Assembly (NCBI GenBank): GCA_051414805.1
Contig: CP166702.1
Location: forward strand, 4,650,001-4,714,000
DNA from: Xenophilus sp003671765
GTDB taxonomy: Bacteria; Pseudomonadota; Gammaproteobacteria; Burkholderiales; Burkholderiaceae_C
DNA length: 64,000 nt
Reading direction: 5' to 3'
Within the stretch, counting starts at the first letter, position 1. Every line of letters starts with the position of its first letter. Positions 24,901-32,998 of the stretch are shown here, piece after piece. Both the position numbers and the translations under genes were made by a program. The notes beneath the pieces are model-generated. The model was not told where the DNA came from and did no database searches. It saw only the letters and a program-made list of their open reading frames with translations.

Positions 24901-25650
24901 ATGGCAGCCCTGCCGCTGGACCTCCAAGGCGCACACCGGCAGGCGAGTCGGGCATGCAGCCATTGCCTGCACATGTTGCAAGGGCCGGTCGCCTTCTGTC
25001 CCTACTGCGGCACGCCGGGCGAATCGGCGCCGGGGCCGGCGGCGCGCGCGCCGGTGCCAGCCACGGCGGTGCCGACGCCCGCCCTCGTGTCGGCCTCGCC
25101 GGGCGTGCCGGACGACGCCGCCGTCCCGCCGACCAACGCCAGCGCGCCGCTGCAGCCCGCGCCGCGGCCGGGCGATCCGCAGGCATCGGCACGCCGCCTG
25201 GTGATCGCCCTCACGGCACTGGTCGTGGTGCTCGCGGCGGTCATCGTCTACCTCGCCTTGGCCGATGCACCGCCCGAGTCCGCTGCGGCCCAGAGGGCGG
25301 CGCCGGCGCAGACTGCCCCAGCGCCGCCGCCGGCCCCGTTGCCCGCGGCGCCAGCTGCGGCCGAGCCCGCGCCGCCGCTGGTACCGCTCACGCCGGCGCG
25401 GGTGCGCGCGCCGGCGCCGTCATCGTCTGCCGCGCCAGCGCCGGCAGCGCCGATGGCGCCGGGCGCGGCAGCGGACGCATCGCCGCCCGCCGCGCCGCCT
25501 CCTGCGCCCGCCCCGGCCTCGCTTCCCGCCGTTGCGCCGGAGCCGCCGCCCGGCGCCGAGCCCTTCGCGGCTCCGCCGGCGCCATTGCAGGGCACCGCCT
25601 GCCCGGGGGCGCTGGCGGCGCTGTCGCTGTGCACGCCGCCGGGCCGCTGA
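24901..25650 (+). CDS. Zinc-ribbon membrane protein with long Pro/Ala-rich tail ending in C-x9-C
   Basis: A 249-residue protein; I use the ATG at 24901, although a GTG at 24886 overlaps the previous gene. Order of parts: a zinc ribbon (CSHCLHMLQGPVAFCPYCG, two CxxC knuckles, about residues 20-38), a Pro/Ala-rich linker, one membrane helix (about 100-121, LVIALTALVVVLAAVIVYLAL), and about 110 residues very rich in proline and alanine. The extreme C-terminus is ACPGALAALSLCTPPGR. With the ribbon inside, the tail would be periplasmic. The same C-x9-C ending is found on the next protein. Function unknown; a scaffold spanning the envelope is plausible. Confidence 0.8.
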   Translation: MAALPLDLQGAHRQASRACSHCLHMLQGPVAFCPYCGTPGESAPGPAARAPVPATAVPTPALVSASPGVPDDAAVPPTNASAPLQPAPRPGDPQASARRLVIALTALVVVLAAVIVYLALADAPPESAAAQRAAPAQTAPAPPPAPLPAAPAAAEPAPPLVPLTPARVRAPAPSSSAAPAPAAPMAPGAAADASPPAAPPPAPAPASLPAVAPEPPPGAEPFAAPPAPLQGTACPGALAALSLCTPPGR

Positions 25651-25671
25651 ACGAGAGACCAGGAGACCGCC

Positions 25672-26754
25672 ATGCGAATCGACTTCTTCCTCGCCGGGCT
25701 GATGCTGCTCGCAGCCACCACGCTGGCGAGCGCGGCCGCGCCGCGGCCGCAGTACAAGATCGTGACGGCGTCCAAGACCGGCACCTACATCCAGATCGGC
25801 CGCGACCTCGCACGCTACGTGGCGGAGCCGGCCGGCCTCGACCTGGAGGTGCTGGAATCCAAGGGCTCGGCCGAGAACGTGAACCGGCTGCGCTTCGAGC
25901 CGGGCGTGAAGCTGGCACTGGTGCAGTCGGACGTGTACCAGGCCTTCCTGGACGAGGCCAAGGCCGGCAATGCCGACGCGGCCAACATCATCCGGCCGCT
26001 GCGGCTGCTGCTGCCGCTGTACGACGAGGAGATCTACTTCGTCGCCCGTGCCGATTCGCCGCTCGAATCCATCCACCAGATCAAGGGCAAGGCGCTGGGC
26101 GTCGGCCCCCTCGGCAGCGGCACCGCGCTGAGCGCGCGCACCCTCTACCAGCTCATGTTCGGGGAAGCGCTGGCGCCGTCGAACGCCCATTACCTCACCA
26201 ACGAGGAGGCGCTGGCCAGGCTTACCGTGGACAAGAGCATCGACGTCGCCATCATCGTCGCTGGCCAGCCGGCCAAGCTGTTCGCGGACATGAAGCCGGA
26301 AGCGCGCAACTACATCAAGATCCTGCGGCTGGACGAGAGCGCGCCCGAAACCGCACGTGCCAAGCGCACCTACTTTCCCGGCACGCTGCGCGCATCGAGC
26401 TACCCGTCATGGCTCACCAGCGACATCCCCACGCTGACGGTGAAGGCCTATCTCGTGTCGTACGACTACGCCCTGCAGTCCACGGTGGGCAGCCTGCGGC
26501 GCTTTGCCGACTCGCTGTGCGCCAACTTCGATCGCCTGCAGGCCGAGGGGCATCCCAAGTGGAAGCAGGTCAAGCTCGAGCTTCCGCCCCTGCAGCGCGG
26601 CTGGGTCTACTACCCGCCGGTGGAAAGGCAGCTGCGCGCCTGCATCGCGGAGCGCAGCGCGCGGGCACAGTCGTCGTCCCCGCCGACCGCGGCCGCGCCG
26701 AGCCTGCGCGCCTGCTCCGAACAGGAACGGGTGCTGGGCATCTGCCGGCGCTGA
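25672..26754 (+). CDS. TAXI family TRAP-type solute-binding protein with C-terminal C-x9-C tail
   Basis: A 360-residue exported binding protein. The signal peptide is MRIDFFLAGLMLLAATTLASA. The mature domain contains KIVTASKTGTYIQIGRDLARYV, LESKGSAENVNRLR, VGPLGSGTALSARTLYQLM and VAIIVAGQPAKLF, all typical of TAXI (TRAP-associated extracytoplasmic immunogenic) proteins. No TRAP permease gene is nearby, so this copy probably serves as a sensor or structural partner rather than in uptake. After the binding domain comes a linker of Ser/Pro/Ala and then ACSEQERVLGICRR, a C-x9-C ending matching that of the zinc-ribbon protein encoded upstream. A GAGACCAGGAGACCGCC ribosome-binding site precedes the ATG. 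Confidence 0.87.
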   Translation: MRIDFFLAGLMLLAATTLASAAAPRPQYKIVTASKTGTYIQIGRDLARYVAEPAGLDLEVLESKGSAENVNRLRFEPGVKLALVQSDVYQAFLDEAKAGNADAANIIRPLRLLLPLYDEEIYFVARADSPLESIHQIKGKALGVGPLGSGTALSARTLYQLMFGEALAPSNAHYLTNEEALARLTVDKSIDVAIIVAGQPAKLFADMKPEARNYIKILRLDESAPETARAKRTYFPGTLRASSYPSWLTSDIPTLTVKAYLVSYDYALQSTVGSLRRFADSLCANFDRLQAEGHPKWKQVKLELPPLQRGWVYYPPVERQLRACIAERSARAQSSSPPTAAAPSLRACSEQERVLGICRR

Positions 26755-26772
26755 GCGGGCGGCGGGCTCGGC

Positions 26773-27714
26773 TCACATCCCCTCGCCGGCCACGCCGGCA
26801 TCGACCTCGCTGTCGGCCGTGCGCAGGCACTCCAGCATCGCCGCCACGGCGGCACGGTTCGCGCCCGCCGCGTTCCAGTACATCGACACCGACCCGAAGC
26901 CCGCCAGCCGCAGCGGCAGGATGCGCATCGCCCCCAGTCGCGCGAAGCGCTGCGCGGTGCGATGCGAGGCGATGCCGATCATCGGGCTGCTGTTGATGAG
27001 GGTGAGGTTCACGGCCACCGAGTTCGACTCGACGTGGTCGCGCGGGAGCTGCTGGCCGGCCTCGGCCAGGGCCGCCTCCAGCGCGTCGCGGATCGGCGTG
27101 CCGCGCGGCCACACGACCCAGCGGAAGTCCATGAGGTCGCGCCACGCCAGCGACGGGCGCTTGAACAGCGGGTGCTGCGGCCGCGCGACGAAGTGCAGCG
27201 GCTCCATGTAGAGCATCTCGGCGCGCATCTGCTCGTGGTGGTGGCCGGTCGTGGTGCGGCCGACGACGATGTCGAGCTCGCCGTGCGCGAGCCGGTCCAT
27301 CAGCAGGTCCATCGTGCTCTCCACGACCCGCAGTTGCGCACGCGGCATCTGCTGCAGCAGCTTGAGCGTGGCCAGGGGCACGGTGTCGGAGGCGGAGGCG
27401 CCGGAGGTGCCGACCACCACGAGGCCGCTGCCGCCCGCGCGCAGCGCCGCCATGTCGTCGCGCGCGGTGTCGAGCTGGGCCTCGATGCGGCGGGCGTGGG
27501 CGATGAGCGCCTCGCCATGCGCGGTGGGATGCAGCCCCCGTGCGTGGCGCTCGAAGAGCGGCAGGCCGATGTCGTCCTCGAGTTCCCGCAGCCACTTCGA
27601 CAAGCCCGGCTGCGTGGTGTGCAGTTCCTGCGCCGACTGGCTCATGTTGCCGGTACGCGCGAGGCTCAAAAGCAACTGCAGATGGCGCAAACGCAGGCGC
27701 TGGGTCCAATCCAC
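26773..27714 (-). CDS. LysR family regulator of the gentisate genes
   Basis: A 313-residue LysR protein. The winged helix is LRHLQLLLSLARTGNMSQSAQELHTTQPGLSKWLRELEDDIG, followed by LPLFERHARGLHPTAHGE; the effector domain is of normal length. The start is a GTG at 27714 (GTG-GAT-TGG-ACC); no ATG fits. It is transcribed divergently from gentisate 1,2-dioxygenase with 132 bases between starts, the standard arrangement for a LysR activator. Its effector is probably an aromatic acid of that pathway. Confidence 0.92.
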   Translation of the reverse strand: MDWTQRLRLRHLQLLLSLARTGNMSQSAQELHTTQPGLSKWLRELEDDIGLPLFERHARGLHPTAHGEALIAHARRIEAQLDTARDDMAALRAGGSGLVVVGTSGASASDTVPLATLKLLQQMPRAQLRVVESTMDLLMDRLAHGELDIVVGRTTTGHHHEQMRAEMLYMEPLHFVARPQHPLFKRPSLAWRDLMDFRWVVWPRGTPIRDALEAALAEAGQQLPRDHVESNSVAVNLTLINSSPMIGIASHRTAQRFARLGAMRILPLRLAGFGSVSMYWNAAGANRAAVAAMLECLRTADSEVDAGVAGEGM

Positions 27715-27748
27715 GGGTTAACCCTTAGAGCAATACGACTTCGCGTAT
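27715..27748. promoter_or_regulatory. Candidate LysR binding region between lysR and gtdA
   Basis: GGGTTAACCC (27715-27724) is a perfect ten-base palindrome touching the GTG start of the regulator, and ATACG-acttcg-CGTAT (27733-27748) is an inverted repeat with the T-N12-A outline of LysR sites. A weaker ATGGT...ACCAT pair follows at about 27762-27781. Placement fits autorepression plus activation of gtdA. Confidence 0.5.
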
Positions 27749-27846
27749 GAGTGAGAACGAATGGTGATTTTACGAACCATAGCTCGCGCCGAATAATGCA
27801 CGGAGAGGGTCGGCTCGGCCGACTCCAACGACTTTTCGGAGACACC

Positions 27847-28908
27847 ATGTCAGCCCTTCCCAGGACCGCCCCTGCCACCAGCGACGGCCGAGCCGCCTAC
27901 TACGAGCGCATCGGCCGCCAGAACATGGCGCCCCTGTGGGAGTCGCTGCACGCCCTGGTGCCGCCGCACCCGCGCCCCAAGGCCGTGGCGGCCCTGTGGA
28001 AATGGAACGAGGTGCGCCCGCTGGTGATGCAGGCCGGCCAGCTGATCAGCGCCGAAGAGGCGGTGCGCCGCGTGCTGATCCTCGAGAACCCGGGCCTGCC
28101 GGGCAGCTCGAGCATCACCTCCACCCTCTATGCCGGCCTGCAGCTCATCCTGCCGGGCGAGATCGCGCCCAGCCACCGGCACACGCAGTCGGCGCTGCGC
28201 TTCATCGTCGAGGGCCAGGGCGCCTGGACGGCCGTCAACGGCGAGCGCACGACCATGCACCCGGGCGACTTCATCATCACGCCCTCCTGGAACTGGCACG
28301 ACCACGGCAATGCCACGGTGGAGGAAGGCGGTGAGCCCGTCGTGTGGCTGGACGGCCTGGACATCCCGCTGATCCAGCACCTGGACGCCGGCTTCGCCGA
28401 GAACCACAGCGCCTCCACCCAAGCCGTGGTGCGGCCCGAAGGCAGCAGCTGGGCGCGCTTCGGCCACAACATGGCGCCGGTGCGGCACCGGGTGACCGAC
28501 CCCAGCTCGCCGATCTTCAGCTACCCCTATGCCCGCACGCGCGAGGCGCTCGACGCGCTGTACCAGCGCGGCGAGATCGACGCCTGGGACGGCGTGAAGC
28601 TGCGCTACGTGAACCCCGCCACCGGCGGCTGGCCCATGCCCACGATGGCGACCTTCATGCAGTTCCTGCCCAAGGGCTTCCAGGGCAAGACCTACCGCAC
28701 CAGCGACGCCACCGTGTTCAGCGTGGTCGAAGGCCACGGCACGGCGCGCATCGGCGAGCAGCAGTTCCGATTCGAGCCACGCGACGTGTTCGTCGTGCCC
28801 TCCTGGCAGCCGGTGCAGCTCGCGTCGGTCGACGACGCGGTGCTCTTCAGCTATTCGGACCGGCCGGTGCAGGCCGCGCTGAACCTGCTGCGCGAAGAGC
28901 GGCTGTAA
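27847..28908 (+). CDS. gtdA: Gentisate 1,2-dioxygenase
   Basis: A 353-residue bicupin. The ATG at 27847 (MSALPRTAPA) is preceded by GGAGACACC. The first cupin has PSHRHTQSALRFIVEGQGAW with the iron-binding histidines and PSWNWHDHGN; the second has TVFSVVEGHGTARIGEQ. LWKWNEVRP near residue 58 is diagnostic of gentisate dioxygenases. The enzyme opens the gentisate ring to maleylpyruvate using Fe(II) and oxygen in the cytoplasm. It heads an operon with fumarylpyruvate hydrolase and maleylpyruvate isomerase; the hydroxylase that makes gentisate is not in the window. Confidence 0.95.
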   Translation: MSALPRTAPATSDGRAAYYERIGRQNMAPLWESLHALVPPHPRPKAVAALWKWNEVRPLVMQAGQLISAEEAVRRVLILENPGLPGSSSITSTLYAGLQLILPGEIAPSHRHTQSALRFIVEGQGAWTAVNGERTTMHPGDFIITPSWNWHDHGNATVEEGGEPVVWLDGLDIPLIQHLDAGFAENHSASTQAVVRPEGSSWARFGHNMAPVRHRVTDPSSPIFSYPYARTREALDALYQRGEIDAWDGVKLRYVNPATGGWPMPTMATFMQFLPKGFQGKTYRTSDATVFSVVEGHGTARIGEQQFRFEPRDVFVVPSWQPVQLASVDDAVLFSYSDRPVQAALNLLREERL

Positions 28909-29003
28909 GCCGGCCCCAGCCGGGCGGTCCACGGCGGGCCAGCAGTCCCGCCTTTCCATCCCCGTTTTTCTTCATCAATCGGCAGTCACTGCCAGGACAT
29001 CCC

Positions 29004-29702
29004 ATGGCCCTCGTTTTTCCCGCCCCCGCTCCCGTCACCCTTCCGGTCGCCGGCAGCGACGACCGTTTCGCCGTGCGCCGTGTCTATTGCGTCGGCCGCA
29101 ACTACGCGGCGCATGCGCGCGAGATGGGCTTCGACCCCGAGCGCGAGCCGCCCTTCTTCTTCTGCAAGCCGGCCGATGCGGTCGTGCCCGTGCCCGAGGG
29201 CCAGACGCTGGAATTGCCCTACCCCACGCAGACCGCCAACTACCACTACGAGGCCGAACTCGTCGTCGCGATCGGCCAGGCCGGCTCCGACATTCCGGTC
29301 GAACAGGCGCTCGGCCATGCCTGGGGCTACGCCGTGGGCCTGGACATGACGCGTCGCGACCTGCAGATGAAGATGCGCGAGATGGGCCGCCCCTGGGAGA
29401 TCGGCAAGGCCTTCGACGCCTCCGCGCCCACGGGGCCGCTGCACCCGGCGAGCAAGGTCGGGCACTTCACCGATGCCGCGATCTGGCTCACAGTCAACGG
29501 CGCGGACCGACAGCGCAGCAACGTGTCGCACCTGATCTGGTCGGTGGCCGAAACCATTGCCGACCTGTCGCGCTACTTCCGCCTCGAGCCCGGCGATTTG
29601 ATCTTCACCGGCACGCCCGAAGGCGTCGGCGCGGTGAAGACCGGCGACCTGATGAAGGTGGGCATCGATCGCCTGGGCGAAATTTCGGTGCGCGTGGTGT
29701 GA
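29004..29702 (+). CDS. Fumarylpyruvate hydrolase (FAH family)
   Basis: A 232-residue FAH-fold hydrolase. RVYCVGRNYAAHAREMG, PPFFFCKPADAV, YHYEAELVVAIG (metal-binding glutamates) and FTGTPEGVGAV are family marks. With gtdA upstream and maleylpyruvate isomerase downstream it most likely cleaves fumarylpyruvate to fumarate and pyruvate (NagK role). The ATG at 29004 follows a 95-base gap after gtdA; its stop overlaps the next start by one base. Confidence 0.93.
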   Translation: MALVFPAPAPVTLPVAGSDDRFAVRRVYCVGRNYAAHAREMGFDPEREPPFFFCKPADAVVPVPEGQTLELPYPTQTANYHYEAELVVAIGQAGSDIPVEQALGHAWGYAVGLDMTRRDLQMKMREMGRPWEIGKAFDASAPTGPLHPASKVGHFTDAAIWLTVNGADRQRSNVSHLIWSVAETIADLSRYFRLEPGDLIFTGTPEGVGAVKTGDLMKVGIDRLGEISVRVV

Positions 29703-30340
29703 TGCAGCTGCACAGCTTCTTCAACAGCTCCACCTCCTACCGGGTGCGCATCGCGCTCGCCCTCAAGGGGCTGCCGTACGACTACCTGCCGGTCAACATC
29801 CGCACGGGCGGGCACCGCGCGGCCGACTACGTGGCCGGCGTCAACGCCTCGGCCTCGGTGCCGGCCATCGTCGACGGCGGCTTCCACCTCGGCCAGTCGA
29901 TGGCGATCATCGACTGGCTCGACCAGGTGCATCCCGAACCGCGGCTGATCCCGCTGGAGACTGGAGCACGTGCCCGCGTGCTCGAGCTGTCGAACGTGAT
30001 CGCCTGCGACATCCATCCGGTGAACAACCTGCGCGTGCTGCGCTACCTGCAGGATGTGCTCAAGGTCACGCCCGAGCAGAAGGACGCCTGGTACGCCCAT
30101 TGGGTGGCCGACGGCCTGGCCATGGTCGAGCGCCTCCTCGAACGGCATGGCCACGGCGCCTGGTGCTTCGGCGACGCGCCGACGCTGGCCGACTGCTGCC
30201 TGGTGCCACAGGTGGCCAACGCGCGCCGCATGGGCTGCGACACGGACGGCTTCATGCGCATCACGCGCGTGGTCGCACATGCGATGGCGCAGCCGGCCTT
30301 TCAGGCGGCCGAACCGCAGCGCCAGCCGGACGTTGCCTGA
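29702..30340 (+). CDS. maiA: Maleylpyruvate isomerase (zeta-class GST-like)
   Basis: A 212-residue glutathione S-transferase of the zeta class. MQLHSFFNSSTSYRVRIALALKG contains the SSxxxRVRIAL active-site signature, with the serine that binds glutathione. NASASVPAIVDGG and LGQSMAIIDWLDQVHP complete the thioredoxin-like domain. It converts maleylpyruvate to fumarylpyruvate. TGATG overlap with the preceding gene shows tight coupling. MaiA (maleylacetoacetate isomerase) and NagL share this sequence pattern; the gentisate context favours maleylpyruvate. Confidence 0.93.
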   Translation: MQLHSFFNSSTSYRVRIALALKGLPYDYLPVNIRTGGHRAADYVAGVNASASVPAIVDGGFHLGQSMAIIDWLDQVHPEPRLIPLETGARARVLELSNVIACDIHPVNNLRVLRYLQDVLKVTPEQKDAWYAHWVADGLAMVERLLERHGHGAWCFGDAPTLADCCLVPQVANARRMGCDTDGFMRITRVVAHAMAQPAFQAAEPQRQPDVA

Positions 30341-30363
30341 TACCGGCGTCGAGCCCAGGACTC

Positions 30364-30424
30364 TTTGCTACGAAATCGATAGCTGCACGCGCCCGCAGGG
30401 TGGGCCCTGGCGGCCGATTCCGTT
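30364..30424 (+). repeat. Dispersed intergenic repeat, copy 4
   Basis: GCTACGAAATCGATAGCTGC, then CGCGCCCGCAGGGTGGGCCC as hairpin and the tail GGCCGATTCC. It lies between the convergent maiA and GAF-protein genes. Confidence 0.8.
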
Positions 30425-30432
30425 CATGACAC

Positions 30433-30963
30433 TCAGGTCCCGAGCTCTTCGATCAGCCGCGTGGCGAGCTGCGCCGCCATCTCCAGGCGCCGCAGGTCGC
30501 GCTGGCCCAAGTCTTCGTTGGGCGCGAAGCTGAAGCAGCACAGCACGCCGTAGATGCGGCCGCCCTGCAGCCGCAGCGGCACGCTGAGGTAGCAACCGAT
30601 GGGAAAGTCGAAGGTGGGCAGCCGCGAGAAGTCCTCGCGCGCCGGCACGTTGCGCTCCAGCGGCGGCAGGCGGCCGTCGACCACGCGCTGGCAATAGCTG
30701 CGCTCGCGAGCGCACGCTTCGCCGATGGCCATCACGCGGCGCCCCGGCGCGGCCTCGACATGGCGGAACACGTTGTCGTCACCCACGAACTGGGCCACGA
30801 AGACGACGTCCATGCCGAGGTGTTCGCGCACCAGCTTCAGCACGGGCGACAGCAGCATGGACAAGCCGCGGCTGCCGCCATCGGCCGTGGCGACCTGCAG
30901 GCGGGCCAGCTCGGCCTCGAAGTCCTGGGTGGGGGAGCGGTCGGGACGGGGTGCGCGCGCCAT
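30433..30963 (-). CDS. GAF domain-containing protein
   Basis: A 176-residue protein starting MARAPRPDRSPTQ. Almost the whole protein is one GAF domain: LKLVREHLGMDVVFVAQFVGDDNVFRHVEA, a YCQRVVDGRLPPLERNV segment, and IGCYLSVPLRLQGGRIYGVLCCFSF, the typical last strands of GAF. There is no output domain, so it is either a free ligand- or redox-sensing subunit or a remnant of a larger sensor. The SDR gene lies upstream on the same strand, 85 bases away. Confidence 0.83.
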   Translation of the reverse strand: MARAPRPDRSPTQDFEAELARLQVATADGGSRGLSMLLSPVLKLVREHLGMDVVFVAQFVGDDNVFRHVEAAPGRRVMAIGEACARERSYCQRVVDGRLPPLERNVPAREDFSRLPTFDFPIGCYLSVPLRLQGGRIYGVLCCFSFAPNEDLGQRDLRRLEMAAQLATRLIEELGT

Positions 30964-31048
30964 TCGTTGTTTTCCTCCGGCATTCAACGCCGGGCGCCGG
31001 GCCGCGGCGGACAGGACGGAGGGCCGGCCCGCGTAGTCCGGCACCGCG

Positions 31049-31804
31049 TCAGGGCTGCCGCACGTCGCCCACAGGCTGTGCACCGAAGTCGGGGCGCTCG
31101 AGCCAGGCCAGCACCTTGCGCGCGGCCGCTTCGGGCGAGTCGAGCAGCCCGTCGGCCTTGAGCTTCTCGAAGCGGCCGCGGTCGGGGAAGAGCGCCGCAT
31201 CGGTGCCGCGCAGTTGCACCTGCATGTCGGTGTCGATGACGCCCGGCGCCAGCGAGACGATGCGCGCGCCGCCCTCGCCCTGCTCCTCGAGCGCCACGGC
31301 GCGCGAGAAATGGTCCATGCCCGCCTTGGCCGCGCAGTACGGCGCCTGGCTGCCCAGCGCATTGCGGCCCAGGCCGGAGGAGATGTTCAGCACCTGCCGG
31401 CGGCCCGGCCAGCCGGCGGTGGCGCCGAGGAAGGACGCCGTGAGCAGCAGGGCCGCCTCCAGCCCCACGCGCAGCGACTGCGACAGCTCGGCCAGCGAGG
31501 CCTTGGCCAGCGGTGCGGGATGGCCGACCGTGCCGGCGTTGTTGATCAGCGTGGCCGAGCGAAAGCCCGCGCCGTCCAGGCCCGCGAGCCACTCCCGCAC
31601 GCGCTCGGCGGCCGGCAGCGGATCGGCCAGGTCGACCTGCCACTGCTCGGCACGGCTTCCGGCGCCCGCGGGGCGGCGCTCCAGCGCGGCGTCGCGCCCG
31701 CGCGAGAGGCACAGCAACTGCACGCCATCGCGTTGCAGCAACTGCGCGGCCATGGCGCGGCCCATGCCGCGGGACGCACCGGTGAGGATGAAGAGGTCGG
31801 ACAT
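31049..31804 (-). CDS. SDR family oxidoreductase
   Basis: A 251-residue short-chain dehydrogenase; I chose MSDLFIL (31804) over an ATG six codons upstream because the conserved first strand begins there. The cofactor motif is TGASRGMGRA (residues 8-17), then NNAGTVG and a YCAAK catalytic pair. The arrangement (LFILTGASRGMG with arginine after the glycines) predicts NADPH use, and the C-terminal ending resembles sepiapterin reductase/benzil reductase-like SDRs. Its substrate cannot be deduced from neighbours. Confidence 0.82.
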   Translation of the reverse strand: MSDLFILTGASRGMGRAMAAQLLQRDGVQLLCLSRGRDAALERRPAGAGSRAEQWQVDLADPLPAAERVREWLAGLDGAGFRSATLINNAGTVGHPAPLAKASLAELSQSLRVGLEAALLLTASFLGATAGWPGRRQVLNISSGLGRNALGSQAPYCAAKAGMDHFSRAVALEEQGEGGARIVSLAPGVIDTDMQVQLRGTDAALFPDRGRFEKLKADGLLDSPEAAARKVLAWLERPDFGAQPVGDVRQP

Positions 31805-31920
31805 CGAAGGCTCCTGATGCAAGGTGGGGTTGGGGAAATCTCAGCTTCCAGGGGTGCTACGCACCGGCACCGCATGAGACTCCTTGCAGCCGGCGAGCGA
31901 AGCAAAGCCCTCAGGGCACC

Positions 31921-32013
31921 CGCGGAACTGGCTCGGCCAGGGCGCTGGGTGCGCCCCCCTCCAAGCCGAAGGCGCCAGAGAGGGGGGAGCCGCGAAGCGG
32001 CATGGGGGGTGTT
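31921..32013. repeat. Dispersed C/G-rich hairpin repeat downstream of tauE
   Basis: Two nested stem-loops: CCCCCCTC (31954-31961) with GAGGGGGG (31980-31987), and GCCGC-gaa-GCGGC (31989-32001), ending next to the tauE stop codon. I recall the same GGAGCCGCGAAGCGG / CCTCCAAGCCGAAGG combination as common intergenic sequence in Comamonadaceae. It could also act as a transcription stop for the minus-strand gene. The rest of the 209-base gap shows nothing else. Confidence 0.6.
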
Positions 32014-32778
32014 TCACGCGATGAACCCGTCCCACACGAGCTTGAGCCCGGTGAGCAGCATGCCGGCATAGACGCAGCGGTAGAACCATGTGGGGTCGAT
32101 GCGCCGCGCCACGCGCACGCCGATCCACACGCCAAGCGGCGCCAGCGGCATCAGCACCAGCGAGGTCGCGAGGTTGCGCAGGTCCAGCAGGCCCAGCCAC
32201 GCGTAGGGCACCCACTTGCTGAGGTTCACGACGAAGAAGAGGTAGGCCACCGTGGCCGTGAAGACGACGGGCGACAGCCGCAGCGGGATCAGGTACGCAT
32301 TGAGCGGCGGCCCGCCCGCATGCGAGATGAAGCTGGTGAAGCCCGACAGCACCGTGAGCAGCGCCCCCAGGGGCCTGGAGGGCGGCGGGTCCTCCGGCCG
32401 CGGGGGGCGCAGCACGCGCTGCGCCAGGAAAAGGAGCGTGAAGACGCCGACGATGCCCGCCACCGTGTGCGCCGGCAGCACGCGGAACAGCAGCGTGCCG
32501 GCCACCGTGCCGACCAGCGCCCACGGCACCAGGAAGCGCAGCAGCGCCGCGTCGAAGTCGCGTCTGAAGGCGGCGAGCCCCAGCACGTCCATCACCAGCA
32601 GCAGCGGCATCATGATCGCCGCCGCCTGCGGCACCGACACGGCCAGCGACATGAGCGGCACCGCGAGCGATCCGAACCCCGCGCCGAAGCCGCTCTTGCT
32701 GATGCCCAGCAGCAGCACCGCCGGCACGGCGACGGCATAGAAGACGGGGTCGGTGATGAGGGGGAAGGAGAAGGTCAA
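32014..32778 (-). CDS. TauE/SafE family sulfite/organosulfonate exporter
   Basis: A polytopic protein of about 254 residues with eight hydrophobic segments. PAVLLLGISKSGFGAGFGSLAVPLMSL near the N-terminus and SGFTSFISHAGGPPLNAYLIPL in the second half are the two repeated TauE signatures. No ATG fits the conserved N-terminus; I propose a TTG at 32778 (LTFSFPLITDP), with a downstream GTG as alternative. TauE proteins move sulfite, sulfoacetate or similar anions across the inner membrane. It is divergent from the DUF4148-like gene. Confidence 0.85.
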   Translation of the reverse strand: MTFSFPLITDPVFYAVAVPAVLLLGISKSGFGAGFGSLAVPLMSLAVSVPQAAAIMMPLLLVMDVLGLAAFRRDFDAALLRFLVPWALVGTVAGTLLFRVLPAHTVAGIVGVFTLLFLAQRVLRPPRPEDPPPSRPLGALLTVLSGFTSFISHAGGPPLNAYLIPLRLSPVVFTATVAYLFFVVNLSKWVPYAWLGLLDLRNLATSLVLMPLAPLGVWIGVRVARRIDPTWFYRCVYAGMLLTGLKLVWDGFIA

Positions 32779-32998
32779 GGCAGGCAGGGACGGGCGAGGG
32801 GCGGCGGCAGTGCGTGCGGCCCGCGCCGCATTGTCGCGGCCGGCGGCGATCTGCGTCGGCGTGTGCGTAAACGCACTTCCAGCGCCGCCGGGGGTGCCCA
32901 CACTGCGATCCATCGCTCCGGCGCGTTGCCCCCAGGAAGGGATCGCCCGGCCCAACCCTCGGCACGCCCCAGGCGCCGCCCCTTGAAAGGACCTCTCC

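Noticed and set aside
25020..25600. Low-complexity CCG/GCG-rich stretch as a possible DNA repeat or recombination site
   Set aside because: It encodes the proline/alanine tail of the zinc-ribbon protein in frame with no regular DNA unit, so it is explained by coding.
25265..25702. Arg/Pro-rich open frame within the zinc-ribbon gene
   Set aside because: It is a shifted frame of Pro/Ala codons and gives only RRRP-type low-complexity sequence.
31805..32013. A small gene between the SDR and tauE genes
   Set aside because: The sequence is hairpin-rich repeat in all frames with no ribosome-binding site or protein-like frame.
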